Source: a virus
Virus record (IMG/VR): IMGVR_UViG_3300010885_032458
Location: 1-27,973 of that record
Length of the DNA stretch: 27,973 bases
Reading direction: 5' to 3' (one strand)
Numbering within the stretch: the first letter of the stretch is position 1; each line of letters starts with the position of its first letter. The notes under the pieces were generated by a model. That model had not been told where the DNA came from. It did no database searches and was given only the letters and a program-made list of their open reading frames with translations. The translations under genes were made by a program, and so were the position numbers. Shown here one piece after another: positions 8,191-14,755 of the stretch.

Positions 8191-8577
8191 TTATATCTTT
8201 GCTGCTTTACGTACTGGATCAAATGGCACATTAAACACATCAAGTCTTTTATGTAGTGCTCGAAAACCTGCGACCTCAACTGCATGAAACGTTTCTGCAA
8301 CAAGAAGATGTTGTCGCAAGTCTTCAAGAACTTTTACTTCACGCTTGAGATCGTGTCGTGCAAGATCAATTAACTCTGGCTTAACTGGACGATCATGAAA
8401 CTTTGCTTCTTCAAGTGTCGAGATGTGCGACTCACGAGTACGAACTTCAAGTTTCTGTTTGCTGATTTTTGTAATCAGTGCTTTGCGCTGTTGTTTGTTT
8501 TCGTCCAAACGTTCTTTTGACGTTTGTATAGCCGACCGAATGTTTTCAATAAGATTATGGCTTGGTGTAATTTTCAT
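8191..8577 (-). CDS. Hypothetical coiled-coil protein, 128 residues
   Basis: Starts at ATG 8577 (MKITPSHNLIENIRSAIQ) in a TAATATG junction with the gene upstream. Residues 15-55 are strongly helical and charged (SKERLDENKQQRKALITKIS), as are residues 60-100, so a long coiled coil is likely. An in-frame extension to 8739 overlaps the previous gene and was not used. No domain recognised. Confidence 0.75.
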   Translation of the reverse strand: MKITPSHNLIENIRSAIQTSKERLDENKQQRKALITKISKQKLEVRTRESHISTLEEAKFHDRPVKPELIDLARHDLKREVKVLEDLRQHLLVAETFHAVEVAGFRALHKRLDVFNVPFDPVRKAAKI

Positions 8578-8578
8578 A

Positions 8579-8941
8579 TTACTCATTCGTATTTGAAGTA
8601 GACGTTGAACTCGCCGCGTGAACGCAGTGTGTTTGATATGGATACATCGACTTACAAGTTGGGCAAATGGTTTCAGCCACAACTGGCGTTGCGGTGTTAC
8701 TACCATAACGAACTGCTGGCGCATGGTGTGGCATGCCAATACCGTACTGATATGCTGCTACACTATAATCAAGTTGTTCATTGCGTTGCTGCGATGCCAT
8801 GAACTTAACAAACTTGAGAATTGATTTTGTAAGATTCACTTCGCTGTATTCGAGTGGATCGCCGCCAGCTGCTTCAAGTGTTTGAATCTTCATTTCAAGC
8901 CACTTCTCAAGTTGTTCAAGTTCGTACAGTGGGTACATCAT
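8579..8941 (-). CDS. Hypothetical protein with CxxC zinc-knuckle-like segment, 120 residues
   Basis: Begins MMYPLYELEQLEKWLEMKI; the next ATG (8938) is equally possible. The N-terminal half is helical; the C-terminal part holds CPTCKSMYPYQTHCVH, a spacing that could bind zinc, followed by a Ser/Thr/Asn tail. No ribosome binding site is visible, and the start lies 21 bases downstream of the tRNA-Thr 3' end, so it may be translated from a transcript trimmed by tRNA processing. Function unknown. Confidence 0.7.
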   Translation of the reverse strand: MMYPLYELEQLEKWLEMKIQTLEAAGGDPLEYSEVNLTKSILKFVKFMASQQRNEQLDYSVAAYQYGIGMPHHAPAVRYGSNTATPVVAETICPTCKSMYPYQTHCVHAASSTSTSNTNE

Positions 8942-8962
8942 ATATCTAATAGTAAAAAGTGG

Positions 8963-9036
8963 AGCCACCTAAGGGATTTGAACCCCTGACCTACGGTTTA
9001 CAAAACCGTCGCTACTACCAACTGAGCTAAGGTGGC
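8963..9036 (-). tRNA. tRNA-Thr (UGU)
   Basis: Full cloverleaf on the minus strand. Acceptor GCCACCT pairs with AGGTGGC; D-arm TAGCTCAGTTGGTAGTAGC; anticodon stem ACGGT/ACCGT with loop TTTGTAA (anticodon TGT, Thr); T-arm AGGGG-TTCAAAT-CCCTT. No CCA is encoded. It lies between the 244-residue protein and the CxxC protein. Confidence 0.95.
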
Positions 9037-9145
9037 TCGTGTCATTATCTCTTCAATTGCTTAAACATCTCTCTATACATTTTAAATGTTTCTTTCACTT
9101 CAACATTTCTATATGCTTGTCGCACATACTTATATAGGCGTCGTA

Positions 9146-9880
9146 TCATTTCTTGTCCATTCTTTTTACGAGTATCTTGAGTTCATCAAGAAACCACCAG
9201 TGCCATGTGTCTGTCTCATAGTTGTGTCGTATCTCTGCATCATGAGTGATCACAAACTCTCTATCTGGATGATCTTTATATTCAATTAATCGAATCGAAA
9301 ATTCTTTAGAGTCTTTGAATGTGTATCGCAAATCTGCTTCAATCTTTTTAAAGAACCGTTGTGCTGCTTGTTTATACGTGTCGTTGTGAAACAACTTGCG
9401 GTTATATTCCATGCTTGATGCTTTAAGTGTGAAGATTACTCCACCAGCTTCGTTGTCTGTCCATTCAATCTTTGGCTCACCCGGCGTTGACACTCTCGCT
9501 AACGTATCGAATGAAGTCTTTGCTGCATACTGACTTGAGTGTGACTGATTATAGAATCCTTGAAGTTGTTGATGTGATGCTGAGCCACTTGATGATCCAT
9601 GTTGCTGTATGGGTGACGAACTGCTTTGTGGTGGCGTGACTGGAGTTCCAGTTGGCACAAAACCAAACCCGCCTGTGCTACCATTTGCTGACATTGCTTT
9701 CTGTATATTACTTGCTGTTGCAGGGTCTGGATCAAGCGACGGATCAACAATCGTCGAATTCGTGCCAGATCCTGTCGTTGACTGTGTGCTGCTACTGACT
9801 GCATCTGCTGGCTGTGTGGCGTCTGCACTGATTGGAGGAACTGGTCGTGCTTTAATTTTTTGTACCATATAATGTGACAT
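9146..9880 (-). CDS. Hypothetical protein with Ser/Thr/Gln/Pro-rich linker, 244 residues
   Basis: A short N-terminus (MSHYMVQKIKARPVPP) leads into a low-complexity linker of about 110 residues rich in Ser, Thr, Pro, Gln and Gly, then a folded domain of about 110 residues beginning near KIEWTDNEAGGVIFTLKASS and ending ETDTWHWWFLDELKILVKR. The domain is not recognised. No ribosome binding site marks the start: ATG 9880, ATG 9868 and a GTG at 9934 that overlaps the previous gene by 20 bases are all possible. Linker plus domain suggests a virion or surface-associated protein, but this is inference. Confidence 0.75.
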   Translation of the reverse strand: MSHYMVQKIKARPVPPISADATQPADAVSSSTQSTTGSGTNSTIVDPSLDPDPATASNIQKAMSANGSTGGFGFVPTGTPVTPPQSSSSPIQQHGSSSGSASHQQLQGFYNQSHSSQYAAKTSFDTLARVSTPGEPKIEWTDNEAGGVIFTLKASSMEYNRKLFHNDTYKQAAQRFFKKIEADLRYTFKDSKEFSIRLIEYKDHPDREFVITHDAEIRHNYETDTWHWWFLDELKILVKRMDKK

Positions 9881-9914
9881 GCGAGCGTAGTATGTTAATG
9901 TTGGTTGTTTATTG

Positions 9915-10196
9915 TTATCCAACTTTACCCTCACTTCTGACGATACGTTCTTGTGCTTCTTCGATCATACGTTCAAAGAAATTCATCTGCATCGAAATGT
10001 GTTGCTTGAGCTGTCGCCCGTCCATGTGACACGGCACACCCATCACTGACACATTCAACATATCTTCACCACGAACATGAGAAATTGCTATCGCAACTGA
10101 AGCAAGCTCTTGCAATACATGCTGATAGTGCGCAACAAGCTCAAAGTCGCTCATCGTTGATGTTTTAGAATATTCGTGGTTTACATTTATCATCAT
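9915..10196 (-). CDS. Hypothetical protein, up to 93 residues
   Basis: Candidate starts are ATG 10196 (MMINVNHEYSKTS), 10193 and 10154 (MSDFELVAHYQHVLQEL). The body is mostly helical (VAHYQHVLQELASVAIAISH) with a late Met/Gln-rich helix (LKQHISMQMNFFERMIEEAQ). No domain recognised. No strong ribosome binding site at any start. Confidence 0.7.
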   Translation of the reverse strand: MMINVNHEYSKTSTMSDFELVAHYQHVLQELASVAIAISHVRGEDMLNVSVMGVPCHMDGRQLKQHISMQMNFFERMIEEAQERIVRSEGKVG

Positions 10197-10297
10197 AACA
10201 CTAAACAGTCTAGCAGATATAAGTTTCGTTGTCTTGCTTTTGTCCGCTTATTATCATTCTTCCAAATTGTTTTCGCTTTGCTAGTATCGCTAGTCAA
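10193..10297 (-). CDS. Possible small basic protein, 34 residues (TTG start)
   Basis: Frame beginning TTG at 10297: MTSDTSKAKTIWKNDNKRTK, then ARQRNLYLLDCLVL. Its stop overlaps the next ATG as ATGA, the junction this genome uses repeatedly, and it fills the gap between two small genes. Against it: no ATG, no clear ribosome binding site, and short length. Treat as tentative. Confidence 0.3.
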   Translation of the reverse strand: MTSDTSKAKTIWKNDNKRTKARQRNLYLLDCLVL

Positions 10298-10305
10298 TCC
10301 AAAAT

Positions 10306-10398
10306 TTATTTACATCCAATCGCTGTAATAGCAATCACCACCATCGTTAAGACAAACGTAACAGCGAGATTGCCAGCTTCAATAAGTATCATGTGCAT
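10306..10398 (-). CDS. Single-span membrane peptide, 30 residues
   Basis: MHMILIEAGNLAVTFVLTMV followed by VIAITAIGCK: almost all hydrophobic, with one Glu near the start and a Lys at the end, as in a small transmembrane peptide. AAAGGGA lies about 8 bases before the ATG. It follows the 40-residue membrane peptide by 23 bases. Too small for homology; function unknown. Confidence 0.7.
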   Translation of the reverse strand: MHMILIEAGNLAVTFVLTMVVIAITAIGCK

Positions 10399-10421
10399 AT
10401 GAATATCCCTTTCTAGCCAAT

Positions 10422-10544
10422 TTAATTAAGCTCGTCGTCATCATCTTCTGGCCCCAATAAATCGTGGAGCATTAGGACTATATTAAATTGCACAATGATC
10501 AGAAGAACAAGAAGTAACAACGTCGCAAGAGGATCATGAAACAT
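10422..10544 (-). CDS. Single-span membrane protein with acidic tail, 40 residues
   Basis: MFHDPLATLLLLVLLIIVQF opens a single membrane span (about residues 6-26), then LMLHDLLGPEDDDDELN forms a strongly acidic tail. GGAGAG stands 6 bases before the ATG. The layout (short N-terminus, one span, acidic soluble tail) is seen in small phage inner-membrane proteins that modify host functions, but no specific role can be named. Confidence 0.75.
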   Translation of the reverse strand: MFHDPLATLLLLVLLIIVQFNIVLMLHDLLGPEDDDDELN

Positions 10545-10624
10545 ACTGACTCTCCATATATAAAGTGGATGCTATAACGTTTCTCTAGTAGTGCAATCTA
10601 GCGTGTCTGTGTCTGAGCGTTCTG

Positions 10625-10900
10625 TTACTTAGTAGGCTCTGTAACGGGCCTGTCTACAAGTTGTGATAACAATTCTTTATGGTTCTCAACAATTGCGTCA
10701 ACTGCTTCTTTTGTGATTGTGCGCACATTCTGAAATTCTTCTGAACTATTCTGTATAGCTTCTGCAACAAGTGCAACATCTTTCAGAAAGAACGGACACA
10801 CTGCGCTACCTTGTGCTGTGCCACGAATAACGGCTGCTGAACGAGTCTTGAGCATAGCTACTGCGACTTGCTGAAAGAGTGCTTTTCTGTCTGTACTCAT
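10625..10900 (-). CDS. Hypothetical protein, 91 residues
   Basis: Begins MSTDRKALFQQVAVAMLKTR; helical with two Ala/Val-rich helices and a Glu/Lys-rich end. Its ATG overlaps the stop of the zinc-ribbon-like gene by 4 bases (ATGA), so it depends on that gene for translation and shares its promoter at 11122-11151. No family recognised. Confidence 0.75.
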   Translation of the reverse strand: MSTDRKALFQQVAVAMLKTRSAAVIRGTAQGSAVCPFFLKDVALVAEAIQNSSEEFQNVRTITKEAVDAIVENHKELLSQLVDRPVTEPTK

Positions 10901-11115
10901 ACTAGGGGTGTGTCCTTTTTTGTGTCTTCTGCAAATGTACTCAACTCTTCAAGATTTTCGAGAGCTCCACCACGACGGAGGTAATCTTTACCACCATCGA
11001 CAAAGATAGCGCCACACTGACACTGAACAAAGTCACGACGATGCTTACTCTCAATTATTTCAAGGCACCGCAGGCACTTCGCTTTATTGGATGTAATGTG
11101 TGTTTTGCTTGTCAT
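10897..11115 (-). CDS. Small conserved zinc-ribbon-like protein (IESKHRRDF type), 72 residues
   Basis: The core CLRCLEIIESKHRRDFVQCQ and CGAIFVDGGKDYLRR hold two CxxC-like pairs (C-L-R-C and C-Q-C) and match a small family frequent in phages and bacteria, usually annotated only as a domain of unknown function. Zinc binding is likely. Start at ATG 11115: the promoter -10 ends exactly 6 bases upstream, so the mRNA probably begins at the start codon itself, and no ribosome binding site is present. An in-frame extension to 11214 runs through the promoter and was rejected. Confidence 0.8.
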   Translation of the reverse strand: MTSKTHITSNKAKCLRCLEIIESKHRRDFVQCQCGAIFVDGGKDYLRRGGALENLEELSTFAEDTKKDTPLV

Positions 11116-11121
11116 ATAGTA

Positions 11122-11151
11122 AGTATACAACAATTGTTTTAATGGAGTCAA
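11122..11151 (-). promoter_or_regulatory. Sigma70-like promoter for the 10897-11115 operon (leaderless type)
   Basis: -35 TTGACT (11146-11151), 18-base spacer, -10 TATACT (11122-11127) on the minus strand. Six bases separate the -10 from the ATG at 11115, putting the expected +1 on the A of ATG. Confidence 0.8.
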
Positions 11152-11373
11152 GCAAAAAAGTCTGGGAGCAATTTTTGGATTTGGTGGATTTTTTGAGATA
11201 CTGTATGGAAACAATTTTGATAGATTAAGCTATCAAAATTCATAGATCAAGCTATCAAATTTGTGAGATGCAACTTTGGACCATGAAAAGTTAGTCGTGT
11301 GTTCTAGTTACGTTCTTAGTGTTTGTTCATACCGCCGGTGGTTATAAAACACACAAAACGAAACAACTGCCGT
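11152..11373. other. Intergenic region with no gene seen
   Basis: 222 bases between the leaderless promoter and the end of the gene at 11374-11646. It holds the inverted and direct repeats described at 11213-11262. I see no open frame with a credible start, no tRNA and no T-run terminator in the remainder. Confidence 0.6.
11213..11262. repeat. AT-rich inverted repeat followed by a second copy of its right arm
   Basis: AATTTTGATAG (11213-11223) and CTATCAAAATT (11230-11240) form a perfect 11-base-pair hairpin with a 6-base loop. A 20-base unit starting at 11221 (TAGATTAAGCTATCAAAATT) recurs at 11243 with two mismatches, a period of 22 bases or about two DNA turns. Either a paired operator or a weak AT-rich terminator; no T-run follows on either strand. 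Confidence 0.75.
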
Positions 11374-11646
11374 TTACTTAACTTTCCTTAATTGGTCTTT
11401 AAAGGAATTCGCCCATTTTCGTATATGCTCTATCTCTATATCAAATGAGTCCCAATCTTTAGGATAGTTCTCTGCACCATAATCAAGGTTGCCTGTCTCG
11501 TCTAGTAGGTGAGACCAGTCTGAAAGGAGATCTTTTGATGCTGTTACGAATACTTCGAGGCTTCTTAGTGTTCGAGTTGCGTGTTGTCTGTGTGAACCTT
11601 TCTCTTTAGAGATAAGGTTCTTTTTGAAATCTTTGTGGATGTTCAT
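11374..11646 (-). CDS. Hypothetical protein, 90 residues
   Basis: Begins MNIHKDFKKNLISKEKGSHR; basic N-terminus, then helices (TRTLRSLEVFVTASKDLLSD) and a Trp-containing C-terminus (IRKWANSFKDQLRKVK). ATG 11646 was preferred over ATG 11652 because AGGT is then about 9 bases upstream. The ribosome binding site lies in the 3' arm of a 9-base-pair hairpin (11651-11680), so translation may be controlled. Function unknown. Confidence 0.7.
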   Translation of the reverse strand: MNIHKDFKKNLISKEKGSHRQHATRTLRSLEVFVTASKDLLSDWSHLLDETGNLDYGAENYPKDWDSFDIEIEHIRKWANSFKDQLRKVK

Positions 11647-11650
11647 ATGC

Positions 11651-11680
11651 ATATACCTGTATTATGTAGAGCAGGTATAT
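11651..11680 (-). promoter_or_regulatory. Hairpin covering the ribosome binding site of the 11374-11646 gene
   Basis: On the minus strand ATATACCTG (11680-11672) and CAGGTATAT (11659-11651) are perfectly complementary across a 12-base loop. The 3' arm contains the only Shine-Dalgarno-like bases (AGGT) before the ATG at 11646. The same repeat at DNA level could be an operator. Confidence 0.5.
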
Positions 11681-11688
11681 GTATCGAG

Positions 11689-11729
11689 TTGGACCAAGAA
11701 TGGCTGTTACAACAGGTAACTTGGTCCAA
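11689..11729. repeat. Inverted repeat, two-step hairpin
   Basis: TTGGACCAAG (11689-11698) pairs with CTTGGTCCAA (11720-11729), 10 perfect pairs, and inside it GTTA/TAAC can pair as well. Each arm is itself nearly palindromic, as for a dimeric protein site. It lies in the gap between the genes at 11374-11646 and 11784-12011. Confidence 0.6.
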
Positions 11730-11783
11730 GCGGTATGATGCCCATTGCGTGGCTCAATGGTAGAGCTATGTGGTGGGTGCGTA

Positions 11784-12011
11784 TTACTTAACTGTGTGAG
11801 CGCACTGTTTCATGCTCTCTACGTTATAGAACACGAGGGTCTTGTCGTCGTCTATCTGAAATGACTCGTACTCTGTAGGTGCTTTGAGGCTTACGAATGA
11901 TGCGAGTCTGAGGGTGTTATAGGGATTGGCTATTGATCCATATATGGAGAATGAATATCTGTACTTAGCTGTGAGTCTGTCGAGCTGTGTCTTTTGTTGT
12001 TTTGTGAGCAT
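11784..12011 (-). CDS. Hypothetical protein, 75 residues
   Basis: Begins MLTKQQKTQLDRLTAKYRYS; a short N-terminal helix, then beta-like segments (FSIYGSIANPYNTLRLASFV) and a C-terminal strand-helix (KTLVFYNVESMKQCAHTVK). It follows tRNA-Glu by 17 bases, so its 5' end may be created by tRNA processing. Function unknown. Confidence 0.65.
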   Translation of the reverse strand: MLTKQQKTQLDRLTAKYRYSFSIYGSIANPYNTLRLASFVSLKAPTEYESFQIDDDKTLVFYNVESMKQCAHTVK

Positions 12012-12028
12012 AAGGTTGGGGGTAATGG

Positions 12029-12101
12029 TGTCTCCTACGGGAGTCGAACCCGTGTTACCTGCGTGAAAGGCGGGTGTCCTAGGCCACTAGACGAAGGAGA
12101 C
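12029..12101 (-). tRNA. tRNA-Glu (UUC)
   Basis: Minus strand GTCTCCT acceptor pairs with AGGAGAC; D-arm TCGTCTAGTGGCCTAGGAC; anticodon loop CTTTCAC (TTC, Glu) on a CCCGC/GCAGG stem; T-arm CACGG-GTTCGACT-CCCGT. Discriminator A, no CCA encoded. Typical tRNA-Glu sequence throughout. Confidence 0.95.
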
Positions 12102-12111
12102 GTTTGTTGTG

Positions 12112-12327
12112 TTATCTATCGAAAATGTTTTGCTTGTCCCATATCATAATCGTTTCTAAATCATCTGCGAGATGGGTGATGCTATCTTTCAACTCTTCGA
12201 TGGTTTGAATGAGTTCGTACCGTATTGATGGCGTCATTACTTTTGAGAGTTGTGATTCCATCTGGGCGATGCTATCTTCCATTATGCCGATTTGGCGTTC
12301 GATGTCTTTTACTGTTATTGTCTTCAT
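12112..12327 (-). CDS. Hypothetical coiled-coil protein, 71 residues
   Basis: Starts at ATG 12327 in a TAATATG junction with 12329-12643. Two long amphipathic helices (DIERQIGIMEDSIAQMESQL and ELIQTIEELKDSITHLADDL) with heptad-like spacing; ends IWDKQNIFDR. Likely oligomeric. A longer frame to 12360 overlaps the previous gene and was rejected. Confidence 0.75.
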   Translation of the reverse strand: MKTITVKDIERQIGIMEDSIAQMESQLSKVMTPSIRYELIQTIEELKDSITHLADDLETIMIWDKQNIFDR

Positions 12328-12328
12328 A

Positions 12329-12643
12329 TTACATAGCAAATTGGTGAGGTTTCTGCCCAAATAGGATTGCAGTACAAGTATAACGATTTTCTATTCCAGG
12401 TTCAACAATAAAAAGACCAGCCTCAAACATTCTCTCTTGGATGGTTCTGAACATTGAACTTGGAACACTGGCTTCTAGTGTGTCGCCTGTGTCGAGTGTG
12501 AGATCAAGTTCGATATTGCCCTTAACGGGGCTATCTTCAAGTGGATAGCAATGGACTTTCATAATGCGTCCAGTGAGTGTGTGCTTTCCTTGAATGAGTT
12601 CAGCATACTTATCTTCGAGGGCAAGGTCATCTTGTTTTGACAT
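12329..12643 (-). CDS. Hypothetical protein, 104 residues, beta-rich
   Basis: Begins MSKQDDLALEDKYAELIQGK with AAGGA 6 bases before the ATG. After an acidic helix, alternating hydrophobic residues suggest a small beta domain (HTLTGRIMKVHCYPL, then GNIELDLTLDTGDTLEASVP), perhaps an OB-like barrel, though not provable by eye. Second gene of a tightly packed leftward operon that starts further right. Confidence 0.75.
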   Translation of the reverse strand: MSKQDDLALEDKYAELIQGKHTLTGRIMKVHCYPLEDSPVKGNIELDLTLDTGDTLEASVPSSMFRTIQERMFEAGLFIVEPGIENRYTCTAILFGQKPHQFAM

Positions 12644-12650
12644 GGTTTCC

Positions 12651-12875
12651 TTATTCTACTACAACATAATCCGAAACGTCTGGCGCATCTGATGTTTTGA
12701 GGGTCAGTACCGCGCGATTGACATCATACACTTTTATTGGATGCTCAAGAATAACAGTGTGTTCAATTGCGGCTTGCGATCCGTAACACACACGGCTGCT
12801 AATGACGACACCCCTGAAAGGTATGCCGTAATACTTTCCTTCGATAATATGGTTCTCAAGATTCCAGATTTCCAT
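12651..12875 (-). CDS. Hypothetical protein, 74 residues, beta-rich
   Basis: Starts at ATG 12875 (MEIWNLENHIIEGKYYGIPF), one base after the TAA of the 40-residue gene upstream and 9 bases after GAGGA. A start at 12893 is in frame but would overlap that gene. Strand-rich pattern with SSRVCYGSQAAIEHTVILEH in the middle. Function unknown. Confidence 0.7.
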   Translation of the reverse strand: MEIWNLENHIIEGKYYGIPFRGVVISSRVCYGSQAAIEHTVILEHPIKVYDVNRAVLTLKTSDAPDVSDYVVVE

Positions 12876-12876
12876 G

Positions 12877-12999
12877 TTAGTAGTCCTCATCATTCTCTTC
12901 TATAATTCCGTCGATGCCCTCAGATAGCAGAACATCGAGCGCCAGGTTCGTTGCCTCTCTGAGATACTTCACATCGTGATGTACTATTAAGGGTAGCAT
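12877..12999 (-). CDS. Small acidic protein, 40 residues
   Basis: MLPLIVHHDVKYLREATNLA, then LDVLLSEGIDGIIEENDEDY. Its TAA is one base from the next ATG (TAACATG), matching the coupled junctions used elsewhere. No strong ribosome binding site before its own ATG. Helical with an acidic tail; no function recognised. Confidence 0.55.
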   Translation of the reverse strand: MLPLIVHHDVKYLREATNLALDVLLSEGIDGIIEENDEDY

Positions 13000-13019
13000 C
13001 TTCGACACGGAAGCACACG

Positions 13020-13193
13020 CTAGGCTTTGAGCAGGCTTAGGCGTTTAAGCTCTTTCATAGACTCTTTCAAGTCACTGATTTCACATCGGTTGGCGTAATG
13101 TTTAACCTGGTCGGCTTTTAGCTTACGTTGCTCCTTGTTGAGCTGGTCGATTCGTGCTCGTACTGCTTTGATCTCTTCTTCGATGTTTCTCAT
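13020..13193 (-). CDS. Hypothetical coiled-coil protein, 57 residues
   Basis: MRNIEEEIKAVRARIDQLNK continues as a highly charged heptad-like helix almost to the end (ESMKELKRLSLLKA). The ATG is one base after the TAA of 13195-13440 (TAATATG), so translation is coupled. Similar in size and style to the coiled-coil genes at 12112-12327 and 14824-15217. Confidence 0.75.
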   Translation of the reverse strand: MRNIEEEIKAVRARIDQLNKEQRKLKADQVKHYANRCEISDLKESMKELKRLSLLKA

Positions 13194-13194
13194 A

Positions 13195-13440
13195 TTATGC
13201 TACCTGGCTGGTTGTGCTTGTACTATCAACAAACTCCTCAAATTGATCTTCGAGTGCTTCGACCACAGCCTCAAACTCTTCCTCAGTCAATTTAACTGAG
13301 TCGGTGAGGTTCAGCATAGCCCGAAACCCTGCGATAAAGCATTCAATAGCGAGGGTTGTTTCTCCAGGACGGAGCTGGTTGTATCTGTCTGCGTTCTTAA
13401 AGTGGTTGAGTACCATTTTAATTGCTTGCTGTTTTGTCAT
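13195..13440 (-). CDS. Hypothetical protein, 81 residues
   Basis: Begins MTKQQAIKMVLNHFKNADRY with AAAGGA 8 bases before the ATG. Helical; the C-terminal half is very acidic (KLTEEEFEAVVEALEDQFEE) and ends in Ser/Thr. The acidic surface would suit a protein or DNA-mimic partner, but nothing more can be claimed. First gene after 13452-13751 in the same operon. Confidence 0.75.
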   Translation of the reverse strand: MTKQQAIKMVLNHFKNADRYNQLRPGETTLAIECFIAGFRAMLNLTDSVKLTEEEFEAVVEALEDQFEEFVDSTSTTSQVA

Positions 13441-13451
13441 AGTGTTTTCCT

Positions 13452-13751
13452 TTATGATGAAAATTTGAATCGTGGGCTTGCGAACTGGCGTTCTTTATAA
13501 AGGTTAGCTGCGTTTACTGTGTGAATTGCTCCAACTTTGTAGTAATCACAATCGGAATCAAGGACTTCAACTGTAACGGAGGAGTTAAATCCAGCTCTGT
13601 TTTTTTTCGTACTCTTTTCGAGGACTCGAACCGTTGCGCCCTCTTTATCAAGAAAGTGGCTAAGGAAATAATTCTCACCAACGTTTGTCATATTGTGTTT
13701 TGTTTTGACTGCGGCGTGGAGGGATTTCATGTTTAACTTTACTTTTCGCAT
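13452..13751 (-). CDS. Hypothetical protein, 99 residues, basic N-terminus
   Basis: Begins MRKVKLNMKSLHAAVKTKHN, then beta-like segments (NYFLSHFLDKEGATVRVLEK and SSVTVEVLDSDCDYYKVG). GGAAA precedes the ATG by 6 bases, and the ATG follows the TAG of 13753-13920 by one base. Possibly a small nucleic-acid-binding beta protein; not recognised. Confidence 0.75.
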   Translation of the reverse strand: MRKVKLNMKSLHAAVKTKHNMTNVGENYFLSHFLDKEGATVRVLEKSTKKNRAGFNSSVTVEVLDSDCDYYKVGAIHTVNAANLYKERQFASPRFKFSS

Positions 13752-13752
13752 A

Positions 13753-13920
13753 CTATTTCCTTTTTCTATCTCCTTGTAACACTCTCTTGGCAGCTTGAAG
13801 GCGAAGGTTCTCTTCTGGTGTATTCATGTACCCTCCGAACATCGAGAGGGCTTTAACCATGTTTTGTAGTGCCCACTTGGGCTGATTTCCGACGATCTTT
13901 TTTGCCTCTTCGTATGTCAT
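13753..13920 (-). CDS. Conserved small phage protein ([14 protein letters not shown] type), 55 residues
   Basis: [20 protein letters not shown], then [30 protein letters not shown]. The [19 protein letters not shown] stretch recurs in small proteins of many phages, with no known role. AAGGA stands 6 bases upstream of the ATG. Its TAG is one base before the next ATG. Confidence 0.85.
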   Translation of the reverse strand: MTYEEAKKIVGNQPKWALQNMVKALSMFGGYMNTPEENLRLQAAKRVLQGDRKRK

Positions 13921-13928
13921 AGTGTTCC

Positions 13929-14135
13929 TTAGTTGATTGCTTCACTTGTCATTACACATCGGTCAACAAGGATGTTTTTGGCTGCGTAGTATGCTTCTAC
14001 TGAAACTTCTCCAGTGAGCATCATCTGCCGAGCGTGTTCAATACACATCAGAACAACGGATGGAGTCAACTCAACTCCAGTGTCTTCGATCATCTTGAGG
14101 AACTTATTCTTTTCTGTATTTGTTGCTGGTCGCAT
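13929..14135 (-). CDS. Hypothetical protein, 68 residues
   Basis: Begins [20 protein letters not shown]; helical throughout, with [20 protein letters not shown] then [19 protein letters not shown] is about 9 bases before ATG 14135. A longer frame to 14180 runs into the promoter at 14171-14199. It is the promoter-proximal gene of the operon running left to 12112. Confidence 0.75.
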   Translation of the reverse strand: MRPATNTEKNKFLKMIEDTGVELTPSVVLMCIEHARQMMLTGEVSVEAYYAAKNILVDRCVMTSEAIN

Positions 14136-14170
14136 ATCGAAAAACCTTTCTTTTTCTTTTCTATAGGAAT

Positions 14171-14199
14171 AGTATATCACAGCCCGGCACTATAGTGAA
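14171..14199 (-). promoter_or_regulatory. Sigma70-like promoter for the 13929-14135 operon
   Basis: -10 TATACT (14171-14176), 17-base spacer, weak -35 TTCACT (14194-14199). The 10-base palindrome CACTATAGTG (14188-14197) overlaps the -35 and could be an operator. The -10 is followed by ATTCCTATAG, close to the initial sequence after the 15579 promoter (GATCCTATAG). Confidence 0.6.
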
Positions 14200-14305
14200 G
14201 CTCCAATCCAATCTGGAAACAAAGGGTTATATGCTAAGTGAAAACTATTTTAACCAGCCATATTAGCTACTTACGGCATACCTGGGATACGCAATTCTCG
14301 TATTA

Positions 14306-14737
14306 CTATAACTTACCCCTGTCCTGGAACGAATAGTAGTCCGTATCTGTTATGATGATATGGTCGAGAAACTTGATTCCGAGCATCTTGGAACACTCCT
14401 TAGCAAGTTTCGTGACGGCGAGATCTTCCTTACTTGGTTCGTTGTTATTTGATGGATGGTTGTGTGCTAGTATAATCGACACTGAGCCAACTGCAATTGC
14501 AGGTTGAAACACCTCACGTGGATGGAACGTGCATGAAGTTGCTGTGCCAATTCCAATAGTGTTGTATGCTATCACGTCATGATTACCATCGAGACACAAA
14601 ACGATCAAGTGTTCCTTAGCGTTCGTTGTGAGAACTTTCTTTCGTATGAAGTCCGCGACCTGTTGTGGAGATCTAATCGCATCAACAATAGGAACTTTCT
14701 TGCCGTACTTGACCTGAACTTCACGAATATACTTCAT
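14306..14737 (-). CDS. radC: RadC-like JAMM (MPN) domain protein
   Basis: 143 residues, essentially only the JAMM domain of the RadC family. The zinc/catalytic set is complete: E42, H92-N-H94, S102 and D105, giving the exact H-x-H-x7-S-x2-D pattern in AHNHPSNNNEPSKED. Bacterial RadC proteins are longer and carry an N-terminal helix-hairpin-helix region, absent here. JAMM enzymes are usually isopeptidases or related metallohydrolases; the true activity of RadC is not established, and an old link to DNA repair is disputed. GAGG lies 7 bases before the ATG. The mRNA segment just upstream (14756-14822) is a hammerhead ribozyme whose cut would leave a 24-base leader with this ribosome binding site intact. 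Confidence 0.9.
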   Translation of the reverse strand: MKYIREVQVKYGKKVPIVDAIRSPQQVADFIRKKVLTTNAKEHLIVLCLDGNHDVIAYNTIGIGTATSCTFHPREVFQPAIAVGSVSIILAHNHPSNNNEPSKEDLAVTKLAKECSKMLGIKFLDHIIITDTDYYSFQDRGKL

Positions 14738-14755
14738 AGTAACCTCATAACCTTA

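Noticed and set aside
11751-11766. GGCTCAATGGTAGAGC, a tRNA D-arm-like sequence on the plus strand
   Set aside because: No matching acceptor, anticodon or T-arm around it. At most a tRNA remnant; no integrase or second copy to suggest an attachment site.
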